Notes: generated by a model not told the origin, from the sequence alone. A DNA stretch of 64,000 nucleotides from Thiocapsa rosea (GCF_003634315.1 NZ_RBXL01000001.1:2708501-2772500), one strand, 5' to 3'; positions 50,155 to 61,137 are shown, numbered from the stretch's first letter. Program-made: numbers and translations.

Positions 50155-52614
50155 ATGGCGCACCACGATTCAGTATCCAACTCGGCATCCGGCACCTTTC
50201 AGGAGGTTCCGGTTCTTCCTTTGCGGGACGTCGTCGTTTATCCGCATATGGTGATTCCGCTGTTTGTCGGCCGGGATAAATCGATTCGTGCGCTCGACGC
50301 CGCGATGGCGAGCGACAAGCAGATCCTGCTGATCGCCCAGAAGAGTGCCGATGTCGACGATCCGGGCGTGAAGGATCTTCACGAGATCGGCACCCTGGCC
50401 AACATCCTGCAGCTGCTCAAGCTCCCCGACGGGACCGTGAAGGTCTTGGTCGAGGGCAATCAGCGGGCACGTATCGACCGTTTCCTCACCACGGAAAGCT
50501 CCTTTTCGGCCAACATCGAGCCGATGGACGAGACCCTGGAGGTCGACGAGCGTGAGCAGGAAGTGCTCATGCGCTCGGCGGTCACGCTGTTCGATCAGTA
50601 CGTGAAGCTCAACAAGAAGGTGCCGCCGGAGGTGCTGACCTCGCTGTCGAGCATCGACGAAGCCGGTCGCCTCGCGGACACCATGGCCGCGCACATGTCG
50701 TTGAAGCTCGATGAAAAGCAGCGTGTTCTGGAGATGATCGATATCCAGGCACGCCTCGAGCACCTGATGGGTCTGATGGAGTCCGAAAACGACATCCTTC
50801 AGATGGAGAAGCGCATCCGCGGGCGTGTGAAGCGCCAGATGGAGAAGAATCAGCGCGAGTATTATCTCAACGAGCAGATGAAGGCGATCCAAAAGGAGCT
50901 CGGCGAACTCGAGGATGCGCCCAACGAGATCGAAGATCTGGCCAAGCGGATCGAGGCGGCCGGGATGCCGCGCGAGGCCAAGAACAAGGCGCAAGGCGAG
51001 CTGAACAAGCTCAAGCTGATGTCGCCGATGTCGGCAGAGGCGACAGTCGTTCGCAACTATATCGATACCCTGGTCGCGGTGCCTTGGAAAAAACGTACGC
51101 GCATCCGCAACGACATCAAGGTCGCCGAGGCGGTCCTGGACAAGGACCACTACGGTCTGGAGCGCGTCAAGGAACGCATCCTCGAGTATCTCGCCGTCCA
51201 GCAGCGGGTGCGTAAGCTCAAAGGCCCCATCCTCTGTTTGGTCGGCCCGCCCGGCGTGGGCAAGACCTCGCTCGGCCAATCCATCGCGCGGGCGACCAAC
51301 CGTCAGTTCGTGCGCATGTCGCTCGGCGGTGTTCGCGACGAGGCCGAGATTCGCGGCCATCGTCGGACTTACATCGGTGCGCTGCCCGGCAAGATCATCC
51401 AAAATCTCTCCAAGGCCGGCTCGCGCAACGCCTTCTTCCTGCTCGACGAGATCGACAAGATGGCGATGGACTTCCGTGGCGACCCCGCCTCGGCGCTCCT
51501 CGAGGTCTTGGATCCGGAGCAGAATCACACCTTCAACGATCATTACCTGGAGGTCGACTTCGACCTGTCCGAGGTGATGTTCGTCGGGACCGCGAACACG
51601 TTGAACATCCCGCCGGCGCTCCTCGACCGCATGGAGGTGATCCGTCTCTCGGGCTATACCGAGGACGAGAAGGTCGCGATCGCCGAGCGCTATCTGCTCC
51701 CCAAGCAGATGAAGAACAACGGTCTGAAGGACGGCGAGGTGTTGATTCGCGAGAGCGCGTTGCGCGACATTATTCGTCATTACACGCGCGAGGCCGGTGT
51801 GCGCAGTCTCGAGCGCGAGATCTCCAAGATCTGCCGCAAGGTCGTCAAAGAGGTGCTGCTCAAGAAACGCGACACGGCCACGACGGTCAGCGCTAAGAAC
51901 CTTGAAAAGTACCTGGGCGTGCAGCGTTTCCGATACGGCCGCGCCGACGAGCACGACCAAGTCGGCCAGGTCACCGGTCTGGCCTGGACGGAGGTCGGCG
52001 GCGAGCTGCTTCGGATCGAGTCGGCCTTGGTCCCCGGCAAGGGAAAGTTCACCTACACGGGGCAGCTGGGCGACGTGATGCAGGAGTCCATCCAGGCCGC
52101 GATGACCGTGGTGCGATCGCGCGCCGACGCACTCGGGGTTCCTCCGGACTTCCACAACACGCTCGACGTGCATATCCACGTGCCCGAGGGGGCGACCCCG
52201 AAGGACGGTCCGAGTGCCGGCGTGGCGATGTGCACCGCACTGGTGTCCGCCTTGACGAAGATCCCGGTGAAGGCAAGCGTCGCCATGACCGGCGAGATCA
52301 CCCTGCGCGGGGAGGTGTTGCCGATCGGCGGGCTGAAGGAGAAGCTCCTCGCGGCGCATCGGGGCGGCATCGAGACGGTGATCATTCCGCTCGAGAACGA
52401 GCGGGATCTCACCGAGATCCCGAAGAACATCAAGCAGCATTTGCAGATCCATCCGGTGCGCTGGATCGATGAGGTTCTCGATATTGCGCTGACGCAACGC
52501 CCGGAGCGCATCGCGGCCGAGGCTGACGGAAGCGACCCGATCACGGTTGAAGAGGACAAGCGCGAAGCTCCCGCCGACCCTGTGCGCGATCAGACGGCTC
52601 GGCTCCATCATTGA
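50155..52614 (+). CDS. lon: Lon ATP-dependent protease
   Basis: Lon (819 aa) degrades misfolded and regulatory proteins. The N-terminal LON domain starts [23 protein letters not shown]. The AAA+ module has [11 protein letters not shown] and [10 protein letters not shown]. The C-terminal protease dyad is S687 (DGPSAGVAM) and K730 ([14 protein letters not shown]). It follows clpX as in enterobacteria. Confidence 0.97.
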   Translation: MAHHDSVSNSASGTFQEVPVLPLRDVVVYPHMVIPLFVGRDKSIRALDAAMASDKQILLIAQKSADVDDPGVKDLHEIGTLANILQLLKLPDGTVKVLVEGNQRARIDRFLTTESSFSANIEPMDETLEVDEREQEVLMRSAVTLFDQYVKLNKKVPPEVLTSLSSIDEAGRLADTMAAHMSLKLDEKQRVLEMIDIQARLEHLMGLMESENDILQMEKRIRGRVKRQMEKNQREYYLNEQMKAIQKELGELEDAPNEIEDLAKRIEAAGMPREAKNKAQGELNKLKLMSPMSAEATVVRNYIDTLVAVPWKKRTRIRNDIKVAEAVLDKDHYGLERVKERILEYLAVQQRVRKLKGPILCLVGPPGVGKTSLGQSIARATNRQFVRMSLGGVRDEAEIRGHRRTYIGALPGKIIQNLSKAGSRNAFFLLDEIDKMAMDFRGDPASALLEVLDPEQNHTFNDHYLEVDFDLSEVMFVGTANTLNIPPALLDRMEVIRLSGYTEDEKVAIAERYLLPKQMKNNGLKDGEVLIRESALRDIIRHYTREAGVRSLEREISKICRKVVKEVLLKKRDTATTVSAKNLEKYLGVQRFRYGRADEHDQVGQVTGLAWTEVGGELLRIESALVPGKGKFTYTGQLGDVMQESIQAAMTVVRSRADALGVPPDFHNTLDVHIHVPEGATPKDGPSAGVAMCTALVSALTKIPVKASVAMTGEITLRGEVLPIGGLKEKLLAAHRGGIETVIIPLENERDLTEIPKNIKQHLQIHPVRWIDEVLDIALTQRPERIAAEADGSDPITVEEDKREAPADPVRDQTARLHH

Positions 52615-52777
52615 TGTCGACCGGGCCGGGTGCGGGCTGTTCTCGTTTCGTCTACAGATAGCCGTTTTATCGGCCCGAACATCAAAAAGCCGGTTGCCCT
52701 CGTCCGGACTCCGATTTAGCATGCAGCGCAGGTCGGTTGTGCCGCTGAGACGGTGTTACTGTCCCGCTCATCGGCCC

Positions 52778-52797
52778 GGAAGCCGGTTTCGGCTTCC
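52778..52797 (+). terminator. Hairpin between lon and hupB
   Basis: GGAAGCCG and CGGCTTCC form a perfect 8-bp stem with a GTTT loop, about 50 bp before hupB. No T-tract follows, so it may be a leader hairpin rather than a terminator. Confidence 0.4.
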
Positions 52798-52849
52798 TCA
52801 GCGTCGGGGCGCGTTTTGGCGCACAGTGAACGAATCAACAGGGGGAGCA

Positions 52850-53122
52850 ATGAATAAGTCGGAACTCATCGAAAAAATGGCGGACGCTGCGGATATCTCG
52901 AAGGCTGCGGCGGGGAAGGCCTTGGATGCCTTCACCGATGGCGTCGCCGGTGCGCTCAAGGCGGGCGATACGGTCTCCCTGATCGGCTTCGGGACCTTCG
53001 CAGTGAAGGAGCGCGCCGCGCGCACCGGTCGCAACCCTCAGACGGGTGCGGCCATCGAGATCAAGGCGTCGAAGACACCTTCATTTAAGGCTGGCAAAGC
53101 CCTGAAGGACGCAGTACAATAG
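52850..53122 (+). CDS. hupB: Nucleoid protein HU-beta
   Basis: This is a 90-aa HU-family DNA-bending protein. It begins [18 protein letters not shown] and contains [21 protein letters not shown], the DNA-intercalating beta-arm with the RNPQTG tip. The GGGGGAG ribosome site precedes ATG 52850. The frame upstream is non-coding. Confidence 0.96.
   Translation: MNKSELIEKMADAADISKAAAGKALDAFTDGVAGALKAGDTVSLIGFGTFAVKERAARTGRNPQTGAAIEIKASKTPSFKAGKALKDAVQ
53091..53120 (+). promoter_or_regulatory. Putative promoter of the tRNA-Val/tRNA-Asp unit
   Basis: TACAAT (53115-53120) is a good -10 box. CTGGCA (53091-53096) lies 18 bp upstream as a weak -35. It overlaps the end of hupB and would start transcription about 10 bp before tRNA-Val. 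Confidence 0.4.
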
Positions 53123-53135
53123 TCGTTCGTCTGAA

Positions 53136-53211
53136 GGGTGCTTAGCTCAGCTGGGAGAGCATCGCCCTTACAAGGCGAGGGTCGCAGGTTCGATCCCTGC
53201 AGCACCCACCA
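53136..53211 (+). tRNA. tRNA-Val (anticodon TAC)
   Basis: A 76-nt cloverleaf: acceptor GGGTGCT/AGCACCC with A discriminator and encoded CCA, D arm TAGCTCAGCTGGGAGAG, anticodon loop CTTACAA (TAC) and T arm GGTTCGATCCC. It is located right after hupB. Confidence 0.97.
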
Positions 53212-53251
53212 AGCCCTTAGGAACCAACGCGTTTCCGGGCCAAAGTTTTTC

Positions 53252-53328
53252 GGAGCGGTAGTTCAGTTGGTTAGAATACCGGCCTGTCACGCCGGGGGTC
53301 GCGGGTTCGAGCCCCGTCCGCTCCGCCA
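53252..53328 (+). tRNA. tRNA-Asp (anticodon GTC)
   Basis: A 77-nt cloverleaf: acceptor GGAGCGG/CCGCTCC, discriminator G and encoded CCA, D arm TAGTTCAGTTGGTTAGA, anticodon loop CTGTCAC (GTC) and T arm GGTTCGAGCCC. It follows tRNA-Val by 40 bp and is probably co-transcribed. Confidence 0.97.
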
Positions 53329-53337
53329 TCACTGCCA

Positions 53338-53367
53338 GTCCGGGATACCGCCTTCGGTATCCCGGAC
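53338..53367 (+). terminator. Strong hairpin after tRNA-Asp
   Basis: A perfect 13-bp stem (GTCCGGGATACCG/CGGTATCCCGGAC) with CCTT loop lies 9 bp after the tRNA CCA, followed by a pyrimidine run TTCTCTCCC rather than pure T. Confidence 0.75.
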
Positions 53368-53417
53368 TTCTCTCCCGGATCCATCCTCCACCGCCCCAAT
53401 CAGCAGTTGAACGCCTC

Positions 53418-55340
53418 ATGCTTCAAGCCATTCGGGAACGTGCCCAAGGCTGGCTCGCCTGGGTTATCGTCGGGTTCATCAGTATTCCATTCGCCCTTTG
53501 GGGTATCCAGTCTTACCTGGGTGTCGGGGGCGAGCCCGTCGTCGCAACGGTCAACGGGGTCGAAATCACCGACCGCGATCTGAGTCGGCGCGCTCAGCAG
53601 GCGCGAATCGAGCTGCGCGAGCGTCTCGGCGCCGCCTACGATCCGGCGCTCTTCGAGGAGGGGCGCCTGCGTGCCGAGGTCCTCGACGACATGATTCGGC
53701 AAACGCTGCTGCTGGATGTGTCCAACCGTATCGGTATGCGGGTGTCGGACGAAGAGGTGCGCATACAGATCCTCGCCGAGCCTGCCTTTCAGCGCGACGG
53801 CCGGTTCGACCGCGAATCCTACGAGCGATTGCTCCGTCTACAGGGGCTTTCTCCCGCGCAGTTCGAAGAGCAGTTGCGTCAGCAGTTGATCGGAAATCAG
53901 TTGTTGCGCGCCGTCGTGGGTAGCGAGCTCATCACGAGCCGGGAGCTCGACGATTATCGGCGGCTCTCCGGTCAGACCCGAGAACTCTCGTATGCCCTCA
54001 TGCCCGCGGCGGATTTCCAAAGCGACGCGCCGATCGGCGAGGACGAGATCCAAGCCTTCTACGAGGCCAACGCGGCGCGTTTCCAAAGTCCGGAAATGGT
54101 CAAGTTGGATTATCTGGTGCTTGATGTCGCCGAGCTTGCGAAGGGTGCCGAGATTCGCGACGACGAGCTTCTGCGCGTCTACGAGCAGGATCAGTCACGC
54201 TTTGGTCAGCCCGAGCTGCGCAGCGTGCGTCATCTTCTCGTCACCGTTCCTCAAGATGCGGACGAGGCGTCGGCGCAGGCCGTCGAGGCGCAGGTGCAGG
54301 CCATTCGAGAGCGGATCCTCGCGGGCGAGGCGTTCGACGAGGTCGCGCGTGCCGAGTCTCAGGATCCCGGAAGTGCGAGCGAGGGCGGATCGCTCGGGAC
54401 CATCGAGCAAGGCATTATGGATCCGGTGTTCGATATGGTTGCCTTCGCGCTGCCGGAGGGCGAGCTCAGCCAGCCTGTCCGTACGCGCTTTGGCTACCAC
54501 CTCATCGAGGTCACCGAGATTATTCCGCCGGCCGTGAAGTCGTTTGAAGAGGTCAAGGAAGAGCTTCGTGCCGAGGTCTCGCGCCAGCGTGCCGAATCGC
54601 TCTTCTACGATCTCGGCGAGCGCCTCGCCAATGTTGCCTACGAAACCCCGGATAGCCTCGAGCCTGCGGCGGACGAGCTTGGCCTGACGCTCCAGCAAAG
54701 CGATTGGATCGGCCGCGCGGGCGGGGAAGGCGTGCTCGCGCATCCGCGCGTGACGGGCGCCGCGTTCAGCGACGAGGTTCTCGTGGGCCGCACCAACAGC
54801 GATCTGATCGAGCCCGAACGCGATGTCCTGCGCGCCGTCGTCCTGCGCGTTGCGGATCACCGTGTGGCGGCGGTGCGGCCGCTCGACGAGGTGCGGGACG
54901 AGATCGCCGAGGAGTTGCGTTCGGAGCGTGCACGCGAGTCGGCTCTGCAGGCCGCCGGCACGGCTGTGGAGCAGCTACGGCAAGGCGTGAACTGGTCCGA
55001 GGCGATGCCCTCTGCGGTCGTCGAGTCCCCGGGCGCAGTGGCTCGAGATCTTCAGAGCGTTCCGGCGCCGGTTCGGCAGTTGGCCTTTACCCTGCCTGCA
55101 CCCGTCGAGGGTACGGCAAGCGTCGGCACGACGGTGCTGGAGAACGGTGACGTGGCGGTCATTCAAGTGACCGCAGTCAAGGATGGCGACACGACGCCGG
55201 CGGAAGGCCCTTCACCCGCATCCGAGGCCGAGATGCTTGCCCAACTGCTCGGACGTCACCTCTACGACGGCATGCTCGGCGACATGCAGTTGCGGGCCAA
55301 GGTGGAACGCAAGCCGATCAAGTTGACGTCCGACCTCTGA
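53418..55340 (+). CDS. ppiD: Periplasmic chaperone PpiD
   Basis: PpiD (640 aa) is an inner-membrane-anchored periplasmic folding factor for outer-membrane proteins. A single N-terminal helix (AQGWLAWVIVGFISIPFALWGI) is followed by a SurA-like N domain. A parvulin domain spans about residues 270-365 (RSVRHLLVTVP to RFGYHLIEVTEI). Its position after hupB is conserved. Confidence 0.94.
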   Translation: MLQAIRERAQGWLAWVIVGFISIPFALWGIQSYLGVGGEPVVATVNGVEITDRDLSRRAQQARIELRERLGAAYDPALFEEGRLRAEVLDDMIRQTLLLDVSNRIGMRVSDEEVRIQILAEPAFQRDGRFDRESYERLLRLQGLSPAQFEEQLRQQLIGNQLLRAVVGSELITSRELDDYRRLSGQTRELSYALMPAADFQSDAPIGEDEIQAFYEANAARFQSPEMVKLDYLVLDVAELAKGAEIRDDELLRVYEQDQSRFGQPELRSVRHLLVTVPQDADEASAQAVEAQVQAIRERILAGEAFDEVARAESQDPGSASEGGSLGTIEQGIMDPVFDMVAFALPEGELSQPVRTRFGYHLIEVTEIIPPAVKSFEEVKEELRAEVSRQRAESLFYDLGERLANVAYETPDSLEPAADELGLTLQQSDWIGRAGGEGVLAHPRVTGAAFSDEVLVGRTNSDLIEPERDVLRAVVLRVADHRVAAVRPLDEVRDEIAEELRSERARESALQAAGTAVEQLRQGVNWSEAMPSAVVESPGAVARDLQSVPAPVRQLAFTLPAPVEGTASVGTTVLENGDVAVIQVTAVKDGDTTPAEGPSPASEAEMLAQLLGRHLYDGMLGDMQLRAKVERKPIKLTSDL

Positions 55341-55390
55341 CCTGACCTTCGATCCAGGCGTCGCCGGTCGGCCCGAACGGGGTAACTGCT

Positions 55391-55429
55391 CGGCGGGGCG
55401 ACCGGCACAACTCTCCGGGCGCCCCGCCG
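55391..55429. terminator. Inverted repeat between convergent ppiD and fabI
   Basis: CGGCGGGGCG (55391-55400) and CGCCCCGCCG (55420-55429) are perfect 10-bp arms around 19 bp, in the short space where the two genes converge. A bidirectional terminator is likely by position. Confidence 0.5.
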
Positions 55430-55434
55430 CGACC

Positions 55435-56211
55435 TTAGCCCAATCCCAGGATGTGGTAGCCGGTATCGACGTACAGCACGTCTCCCGTGATGCCGCTCGC
55501 CAGATCCGAGCACAGGAAGGCGGCGGCATTTCCCACCTCCTCGATACTGACGTTGCGCCGCAACGGCGTGCGCTCCTCGACCTTCTTGAGCATATCGCGA
55601 AAATCCGAGATCCCGGCGGCGGCAAGCGTGCGGATGGGGCCGGCGGAGACGGCGTTCACGCGGGTCCCGTGCGGTCCGAGCGAAGCCGCGAGATAACGCA
55701 TGTTCGCCTCGAGACTTGCCTTCGCGACACCCATGACGTTGTAGTTGGGAACGGCCCGCACGGCGCCGAGATAGGTCATGGTGACGAGCGCCCCGTTGCG
55801 TCCCTGCATCATCCCGCGGCCAGCCTTGGCCAGTGCCGCGAAGCTGTAGGAGCTGATGTCGTGAGCGGTCGCGAAGCCTTCGCGGGTGACCGCATCGACA
55901 TAGTCGCCCTCGAGCTGCTCGCGCGGGGCGAAGGCCAGCGAGTGGACGATGCCGTCCAGGCCGTCCCAGCGCTCGGCAAGCGCGGCGAACAGGGCCTCGA
56001 TGTCGCCGTCGCTGCCGACGTCGAGCGGAAAGGTCAGATCCGAGTCGCACTTGGCCGCCATGTCTTCGACGCGGGACTTGAGCTTGTCGTTCTGGTAGGT
56101 CAAGGCGATCTCGGCACCCTCGCGGTGCATGGCCTCGGCACAACCCCAGGCGATGGATCGGTTGCTGGCGACCCCGGTAACGAGGATCTTCTTTCCGCTT
56201 AGGAATCCCAT
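55435..56211 (-). CDS. fabI: Enoyl-ACP reductase (NADH) FabI
   Basis: FabI (258 aa) performs the final reduction of each fatty-acid elongation cycle. NAD-binding [19 protein letters not shown] and active-site residues Y147 (TYLGA), Y157 and K164 (YNVMGVAK) are present. It is a short-chain dehydrogenase of FabI length. It converges on ppiD. Confidence 0.96.
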   Translation of the reverse strand: MGFLSGKKILVTGVASNRSIAWGCAEAMHREGAEIALTYQNDKLKSRVEDMAAKCDSDLTFPLDVGSDGDIEALFAALAERWDGLDGIVHSLAFAPREQLEGDYVDAVTREGFATAHDISSYSFAALAKAGRGMMQGRNGALVTMTYLGAVRAVPNYNVMGVAKASLEANMRYLAASLGPHGTRVNAVSAGPIRTLAAAGISDFRDMLKKVEERTPLRRNVSIEEVGNAAAFLCSDLASGITGDVLYVDTGYHILGLG

Positions 56212-56228
56212 ATTTCGATATCTCTTGC

Positions 56229-56250
56229 GTTCAGTGGGCGTTCAGTGGGC
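56229..56250. repeat. Two tandem GTTCAGTGGGC units upstream of fabI
   Basis: An 11-bp unit is repeated exactly twice just upstream of the fabI start, and could be a regulator-binding direct repeat. No FabR-type palindrome is seen. Confidence 0.5.
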
Positions 56251-56465
56251 CGCGCCGTGAGGCGTGCAGGTGGGTCGGGGCGGGAGCGGCTGCACCGGAG
56301 CAATCGCCCCTTGAAATCGTCGGTGCGATCGTCCGAAGATCGAGGTCCGCGCCGTCGCAGCTGCGACGTGCGACGTCTGCGCCTCGGCGCGAACACCTCG
56401 AGGCCGATGCAATCCCTCGTCTCACCCCCATTTGCGGGGCTAACATTACAGAAACTCGGTTATCG

Positions 56466-58655
56466 GTGAAAGGGTCAGGCGTGCGGTCAATCGAGCGGTT
56501 CGACATCCGGGGACGTTTTCTGTTTGGCCTGGCCGCCGTTCTGTTGGCGGGATGCGGCGAGGCGCCGTGGAACGACCCCTACCCGGCCGGCGAGGCGACG
56601 AGCAATCGGGTCTACAGCTCGTTCGCCGAGCGGCCCAAGCATCTGGACCCGGCGCGCTCCTACAGCGCCGACGAGTATGCCTTCCTCGCACAGATCTACG
56701 AGCCGCCGCTTCAGTACCATTTTCTGCTGCGTCCCTATCGCTTGGTGCCGCTCACGGCGCTTGAGGTTCCCGAGCCTGCTTATTTCGACATCGACGGCAA
56801 CCCGCTCCCGCAGGATGCACCCGTCGAGTCGATCCATCGCAGCGATTATTTGATCCGCATCCAGCCCGGGATTCGCTATCAGCCCCACCCGGCGTTCGCC
56901 TCGGATGATGCCGGCCACTATCGCTATCACACGCTGAACGCCCGTGATCTGCGCGGAGTCAACCAACTCGGGGACTTCGAGCAGACCGGCACCCGCGAGC
57001 TGACGGCGGAGGACTATATCCACCAGATCAAGCGGCTGGCTGCACCCTGGGTCCATTCACCCATTGCGGGTGTGATGCAGAAGCACATCCTCGGGTTCGA
57101 AGACTACGCGGAGAGCCTTGTCGGGAGCGTCGAAACCGATCCGTTGCAGCGCGTAGCCAGACTCAAAGCGTCCGAGATCGCCGGTGTCGAGCGCGTCGAT
57201 CCTTACAGCTATCGCATCAGTGTCAAGGGCAAGTATCCGCAGTTCGCCTACTGGCTCGCTATGCCCTTCTTTGCCCCCATGCCTTGGGAGGCGGAGGTCT
57301 TCTACGCCCAGCCGGGATTGCGCGAGCGCAACATCATGCTGGATTGGTACCCGGTCGGCACGGGGCCCTTCATGCTCGGCGAGAACAACCCGAATCTTCG
57401 GATGGTGCTTGCGCGCAACCCGAATTTCCGCGGCGAGCCTTATCCGAGCGAGGGCATGCCGGACGACGCGGCATCCGGGATCCTCGTCGACGCCGGCCGG
57501 CCGATGCCCTTCATCGAAGAGGCCGTCTACAGCCTCGAGAAGGAAAGCATTCCGCGCTGGAACAAGTTCCTGCAGGGCTTCTACGACAGCTCCGGGATCT
57601 CTTCCGATGCCTTCGACCAAGCCGTTCAGATCGACACCGGGGGCGAGCCTGTCCTCACCGATGCGATGCGCGAGCGCGGGATCACCCTGCTGACATCGGT
57701 CGAGCCGTCCGTCATGTACATGGGATTCAATATGCTTGATCCCGTGATCGGCGGGGACTCCGAGCGGGCGCGCCTCCTGCGCCGAGCCATCGCGATCGCG
57801 GTGGACTTCGAGGAGTTCATCTCCATCTTCACCAACGGACGCGGTCTGGCCGCGCAGGGCCCCATCCCGCCCGGCATCTTCGGCTACCGCGAGGGTGAGG
57901 CGGGGATCAACCCGTTCGTTTACGAATGGATCGGTGACCGGGCCGTGCGTCGGAGTCTCGACGAGGCCCGCGTCCTGATGGAGCAGGCCGGGTATCCGGG
58001 CGGTCGCGACCGGGAGACCGGGCGAGCGCTTACGATCAACTACGAGGCGATCGCGACCGGCCCCGACGACCGCGCCCGTCTGAACTGGATCCGCAAGCAG
58101 TTCGCGAAGCTCGGCATCGAGCTCGTGATCCGCTCGACCGACTACAACCGCTTTCAGGAGAAGATCCGCAACGGGACCGGTCAGGTCTTCATGTGGGGCT
58201 GGAACGCGGACTACCCGGACCCGGAGAACTTCCTCTTCCTGCTCTACGGGCCGAACGGCAAGGTCGAGCATCAAGGCGAGAACGCGTCGAACTATGCCAA
58301 CCCGGAATTCGATCGTCTCTTCAATGCGATGCGCTTCATGGACGACGGCCCCGAGCGCCAAGCGGCAATCGACCGCATGGTCGAGATCGCGCGCATCGAC
58401 GCGCCCTGGCTCTGGGGCTTCAACCCCAAGGCGTTCAGCCTGCACCATCAATGGATGTACAACGCCAGCCCGAACCAGATGGCGAACAATACGCTCAAGT
58501 ATCGCCGGGTCGACCCCGAGCTGCGCGAGCGGCTGCGCCATGACTGGAACCCGCCGATCCTCTGGCCGCTCTGGGCGATCGGCGTGCTCGTCCTGGTGAT
58601 CGTCCTGCCGGCACTCTGGCTGGTGTGGCGGCGGGAGCGGAGCACCGCGCTGTGA
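56466..58655 (+). CDS. Peptide ABC transporter substrate-binding lipoprotein (YejA-like)
   Basis: This is a 729-aa family-5 solute-binding protein of an oligopeptide transporter. The signal peptide ends in the lipobox LLAGC, followed by a bilobed domain with WYPVGTGPFML and GWNADYPDPENFLFLLYGPNG. The C-terminus has a hydrophobic helix (LWAIGVLVLVIVLPALWLVW) and a basic tail. This suggests membrane anchoring at both ends, unusual for the class. It is fused by start/stop overlap (GTGA) to the first permease. GTG 56466 is used; a GTG at 56481 is also possible. Confidence 0.88.
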   Translation: MKGSGVRSIERFDIRGRFLFGLAAVLLAGCGEAPWNDPYPAGEATSNRVYSSFAERPKHLDPARSYSADEYAFLAQIYEPPLQYHFLLRPYRLVPLTALEVPEPAYFDIDGNPLPQDAPVESIHRSDYLIRIQPGIRYQPHPAFASDDAGHYRYHTLNARDLRGVNQLGDFEQTGTRELTAEDYIHQIKRLAAPWVHSPIAGVMQKHILGFEDYAESLVGSVETDPLQRVARLKASEIAGVERVDPYSYRISVKGKYPQFAYWLAMPFFAPMPWEAEVFYAQPGLRERNIMLDWYPVGTGPFMLGENNPNLRMVLARNPNFRGEPYPSEGMPDDAASGILVDAGRPMPFIEEAVYSLEKESIPRWNKFLQGFYDSSGISSDAFDQAVQIDTGGEPVLTDAMRERGITLLTSVEPSVMYMGFNMLDPVIGGDSERARLLRRAIAIAVDFEEFISIFTNGRGLAAQGPIPPGIFGYREGEAGINPFVYEWIGDRAVRRSLDEARVLMEQAGYPGGRDRETGRALTINYEAIATGPDDRARLNWIRKQFAKLGIELVIRSTDYNRFQEKIRNGTGQVFMWGWNADYPDPENFLFLLYGPNGKVEHQGENASNYANPEFDRLFNAMRFMDDGPERQAAIDRMVEIARIDAPWLWGFNPKAFSLHHQWMYNASPNQMANNTLKYRRVDPELRERLRHDWNPPILWPLWAIGVLVLVIVLPALWLVWRRERSTAL

Positions 58656-59632
58656 CCGCCTACATCGTCCGCCGGCTGCTTTACGCCATCCCGATCCTGA
58701 TCGGGGTCAACCTCATCACCTTCGTGCTCTTCTTCGTGGTCAATGCGCCCGACGACATGGCGCGGATGCATCTGGGCGAAAAACGGGTCACCGAGGAGGC
58801 GATCCAGACCTGGAAGCAGGAGCACGGTTACGATCGACCGCTGCTCTACAATCCGGAGGCCCCCGGCCTCGCGCGCTTCACCGACACCATCTTTTTCGAG
58901 AAGTCGATCCGCTTGTTCGTCTTCGACTTCGGCTCGTCCGACAACGGTCGGGATATCGGCTACGACATCTCCCAGCGCATGTGGCCGAGTCTGGCCATCG
59001 CCATCCCCGTGCTGCTGGTCGGACTCGCCTTCAACATCTCCTACGCGCTCTTCATCGTCTTTTTTCGCGCGACCTATGTGGACATCGGCAGCGTCGTCCT
59101 GCTGGTGGCCATGATGTCGATCTCGGGCCTTTTCTACATCATCGGCGGACAGTTTCTGCTCGGGAAGCTCTTTCACTTGGTACCCATCTCGGGTTACGAC
59201 ACGGGCGTGGAGGCATGGAAATTCCTGATCCTCCCTGTGATCGTGGGCGTGATCGGCGGGATCGGGGCCGGCACCCGCTGGTATCGCACCCTCTTTCTGG
59301 AGGAAATCTCCAAGGACTATGTTCGCACCGCAAGGGCCAAGGGCTTAAGCGAGCGGCGCGTCCTCTTCCGCCATGTCCTGCAAAATGCCTTGATCCCCAT
59401 CCTGACCGGTGTCGTGGTGGTGCTGCCGCTGCTCTTTATGGGGAGTCTCATCACCGAATCCTTCTTCGGGATTCCGGGGCTCGGCAGCTACACGATCGAC
59501 GCCATCAACAGCCAGGATTTCGCGATCGTGCGCTCGATGGTGTTCCTCGGGGCCGTGCTCTATATCGTCGGGCTGATCCTGACGGATATCTCGTACACGT
59601 TGGTGGATCCGCGGGTCAGGTTACAGCCATGA
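58652..59632 (+). CDS. Peptide ABC transporter permease 1 (YejB-like)
   Basis: This is a 326-aa inner-membrane permease of the DppB/YejB class with about six helices. It begins TAYIVRRLLYAIPILIGVN and has the ATPase-contact loop DYVRTARAKGLSERRVLFRHVLQNA. The end TLVDPRVRL is typical. GTG 58652 overlaps the binding-protein stop, and its own stop overlaps the next start. Confidence 0.92.
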   Translation: MTAYIVRRLLYAIPILIGVNLITFVLFFVVNAPDDMARMHLGEKRVTEEAIQTWKQEHGYDRPLLYNPEAPGLARFTDTIFFEKSIRLFVFDFGSSDNGRDIGYDISQRMWPSLAIAIPVLLVGLAFNISYALFIVFFRATYVDIGSVVLLVAMMSISGLFYIIGGQFLLGKLFHLVPISGYDTGVEAWKFLILPVIVGVIGGIGAGTRWYRTLFLEEISKDYVRTARAKGLSERRVLFRHVLQNALIPILTGVVVVLPLLFMGSLITESFFGIPGLGSYTIDAINSQDFAIVRSMVFLGAVLYIVGLILTDISYTLVDPRVRLQP

Positions 59633-61047
59633 GCGTGATGCCGGTCGTGCTCTGGACCGACGGTCTGGTGTTTTTGTTGTTGGTGCTGATTGGTGCCTTC
59701 GTGCTCTATGCCTCGCGGCACGAGCATATGCGCGCACCCTGGCGGCGGGTGGTGCGCTCCCGGGTGGGCGTGGCGACCATCGTCGTGCTCGGGTTCTATG
59801 TGGTCGTCGGGCTGCTCGACACGGTGCATTTTCGGCTCGCGCTCGACCGGCAAGGCGACGACAGCGCGGAGATCCGCTATTCGCCCGAGGTCTTGAGTCT
59901 GCTCGACCTGGCGTTGAGCGGGCTACGCGAGCGTCAAGAGAAGACCTATTCGGCGCCCTTTGCCACCCATCTCTTCGTGAAGGAGGCGATCGAGCAGCCG
60001 GACGGGACCCTGGTGCGCGATTTTCCGCGGCTCGAATACGGTGGTGCGCATCTGGAGGATCCGGCGCGTCAGCGCGGCTTCGACATCGCCTGGCGCGCCG
60101 CGTGGGGTGCGCTGCAGGGCTTGGTCATCTGGGTCGTCCTGATCACAGGTATCCTTTGGCTGATCGCCCGCGCGCGCGGGGAGACGCCGGCGGCGACCCG
60201 CGCGGCCATTCTTGCGGGACGCACGCCGACCCCCTGGCGGACCGCCCTCGTGATGCTCGGCATCATGCTGGTGCTCAGCGCTGTAGCGGGCGAGCTGGCG
60301 CTCAAGTACCACGTCCTGGGAACCGACAAGGTCGGCGAGGATGTCTTCTATCAGACGCTCAAGAGCATCCGCACCGGGCTGCTGATCGGCACGCTCACCA
60401 CCCTGGTGATGCTGCCCGCCGCGGTCTTGCTCGGCATCATGGCCGGCTATTTCAGGGGCTGGGTCGACGATGTCATCCAGTATCTCTACACCACGCTGAA
60501 CTCCATCCCGGGCGTCCTCCTGATCGCCGCGGCCATCCTCTTGCTGCAGGTCTACATGAGCAACAATGCCGACGACTTCGCGAGCCTGGTCGAGCGCGCC
60601 GATCTGCGTCTGCTGTTCCTGGTACTGATCCTGGGCGTGACCAGTTGGACCGGTCTGTGCCGACTGTTGCGCGGAGAGGCCCTGAAGCTGCGTGAGGTCG
60701 ACTATGTCCAGGCCTCCACCGCCTTGGGTGTCGGTCACTTCACCCTGATCGGCCGTCACATCCTGCCCAATGTCATGCACATCGTGCTGATCACTCTGGT
60801 GTTGGACTTCAGTGGGCTGGTGCTTGCCGAGGCCGTACTCTCCTACATCAACATCGGGGTGGACCCGACCATGAATTCGTGGGGGAACATGATCAACAGT
60901 GCACGGCTCGAGCTGGCGCGGGATCCGGTCGTCTGGTGGTCCCTGACCGCGGCCTTTGTCTTCATGTTCGCCTTGGTGCTCGCGGCGAACCTTTTTGCCG
61001 ACGTGGTGCGCGATGCCTTCGACCCGAGGCTCAAGGGTGCACGCTGA
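59629..61047 (+). CDS. Peptide ABC transporter permease 2 (YejE-like, long N-terminus)
   Basis: This is a 472-aa permease of the DppC/YejE class. It has an N-terminal extension with two helices and a periplasmic segment of about 100 residues before the usual core. The core shows [34 protein letters not shown] and [29 protein letters not shown] 59629 overlaps the YejB-like stop. It is longer than E. coli YejE (about 340 aa) because of the extra N-terminus. Confidence 0.9.
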   Translation: MSVMPVVLWTDGLVFLLLVLIGAFVLYASRHEHMRAPWRRVVRSRVGVATIVVLGFYVVVGLLDTVHFRLALDRQGDDSAEIRYSPEVLSLLDLALSGLRERQEKTYSAPFATHLFVKEAIEQPDGTLVRDFPRLEYGGAHLEDPARQRGFDIAWRAAWGALQGLVIWVVLITGILWLIARARGETPAATRAAILAGRTPTPWRTALVMLGIMLVLSAVAGELALKYHVLGTDKVGEDVFYQTLKSIRTGLLIGTLTTLVMLPAAVLLGIMAGYFRGWVDDVIQYLYTTLNSIPGVLLIAAAILLLQVYMSNNADDFASLVERADLRLLFLVLILGVTSWTGLCRLLRGEALKLREVDYVQASTALGVGHFTLIGRHILPNVMHIVLITLVLDFSGLVLAEAVLSYINIGVDPTMNSWGNMINSARLELARDPVVWWSLTAAFVFMFALVLAANLFADVVRDAFDPRLKGAR

Positions 61048-61137
61048 TCACGTCTGCGAGCACACTGTGTTTGCCGTGCGTGCGGTGCGTCCGTGCGGTT
61101 CAATCGCTCGTTTTGGAACGAAGAGGGTGAGCGTCTG

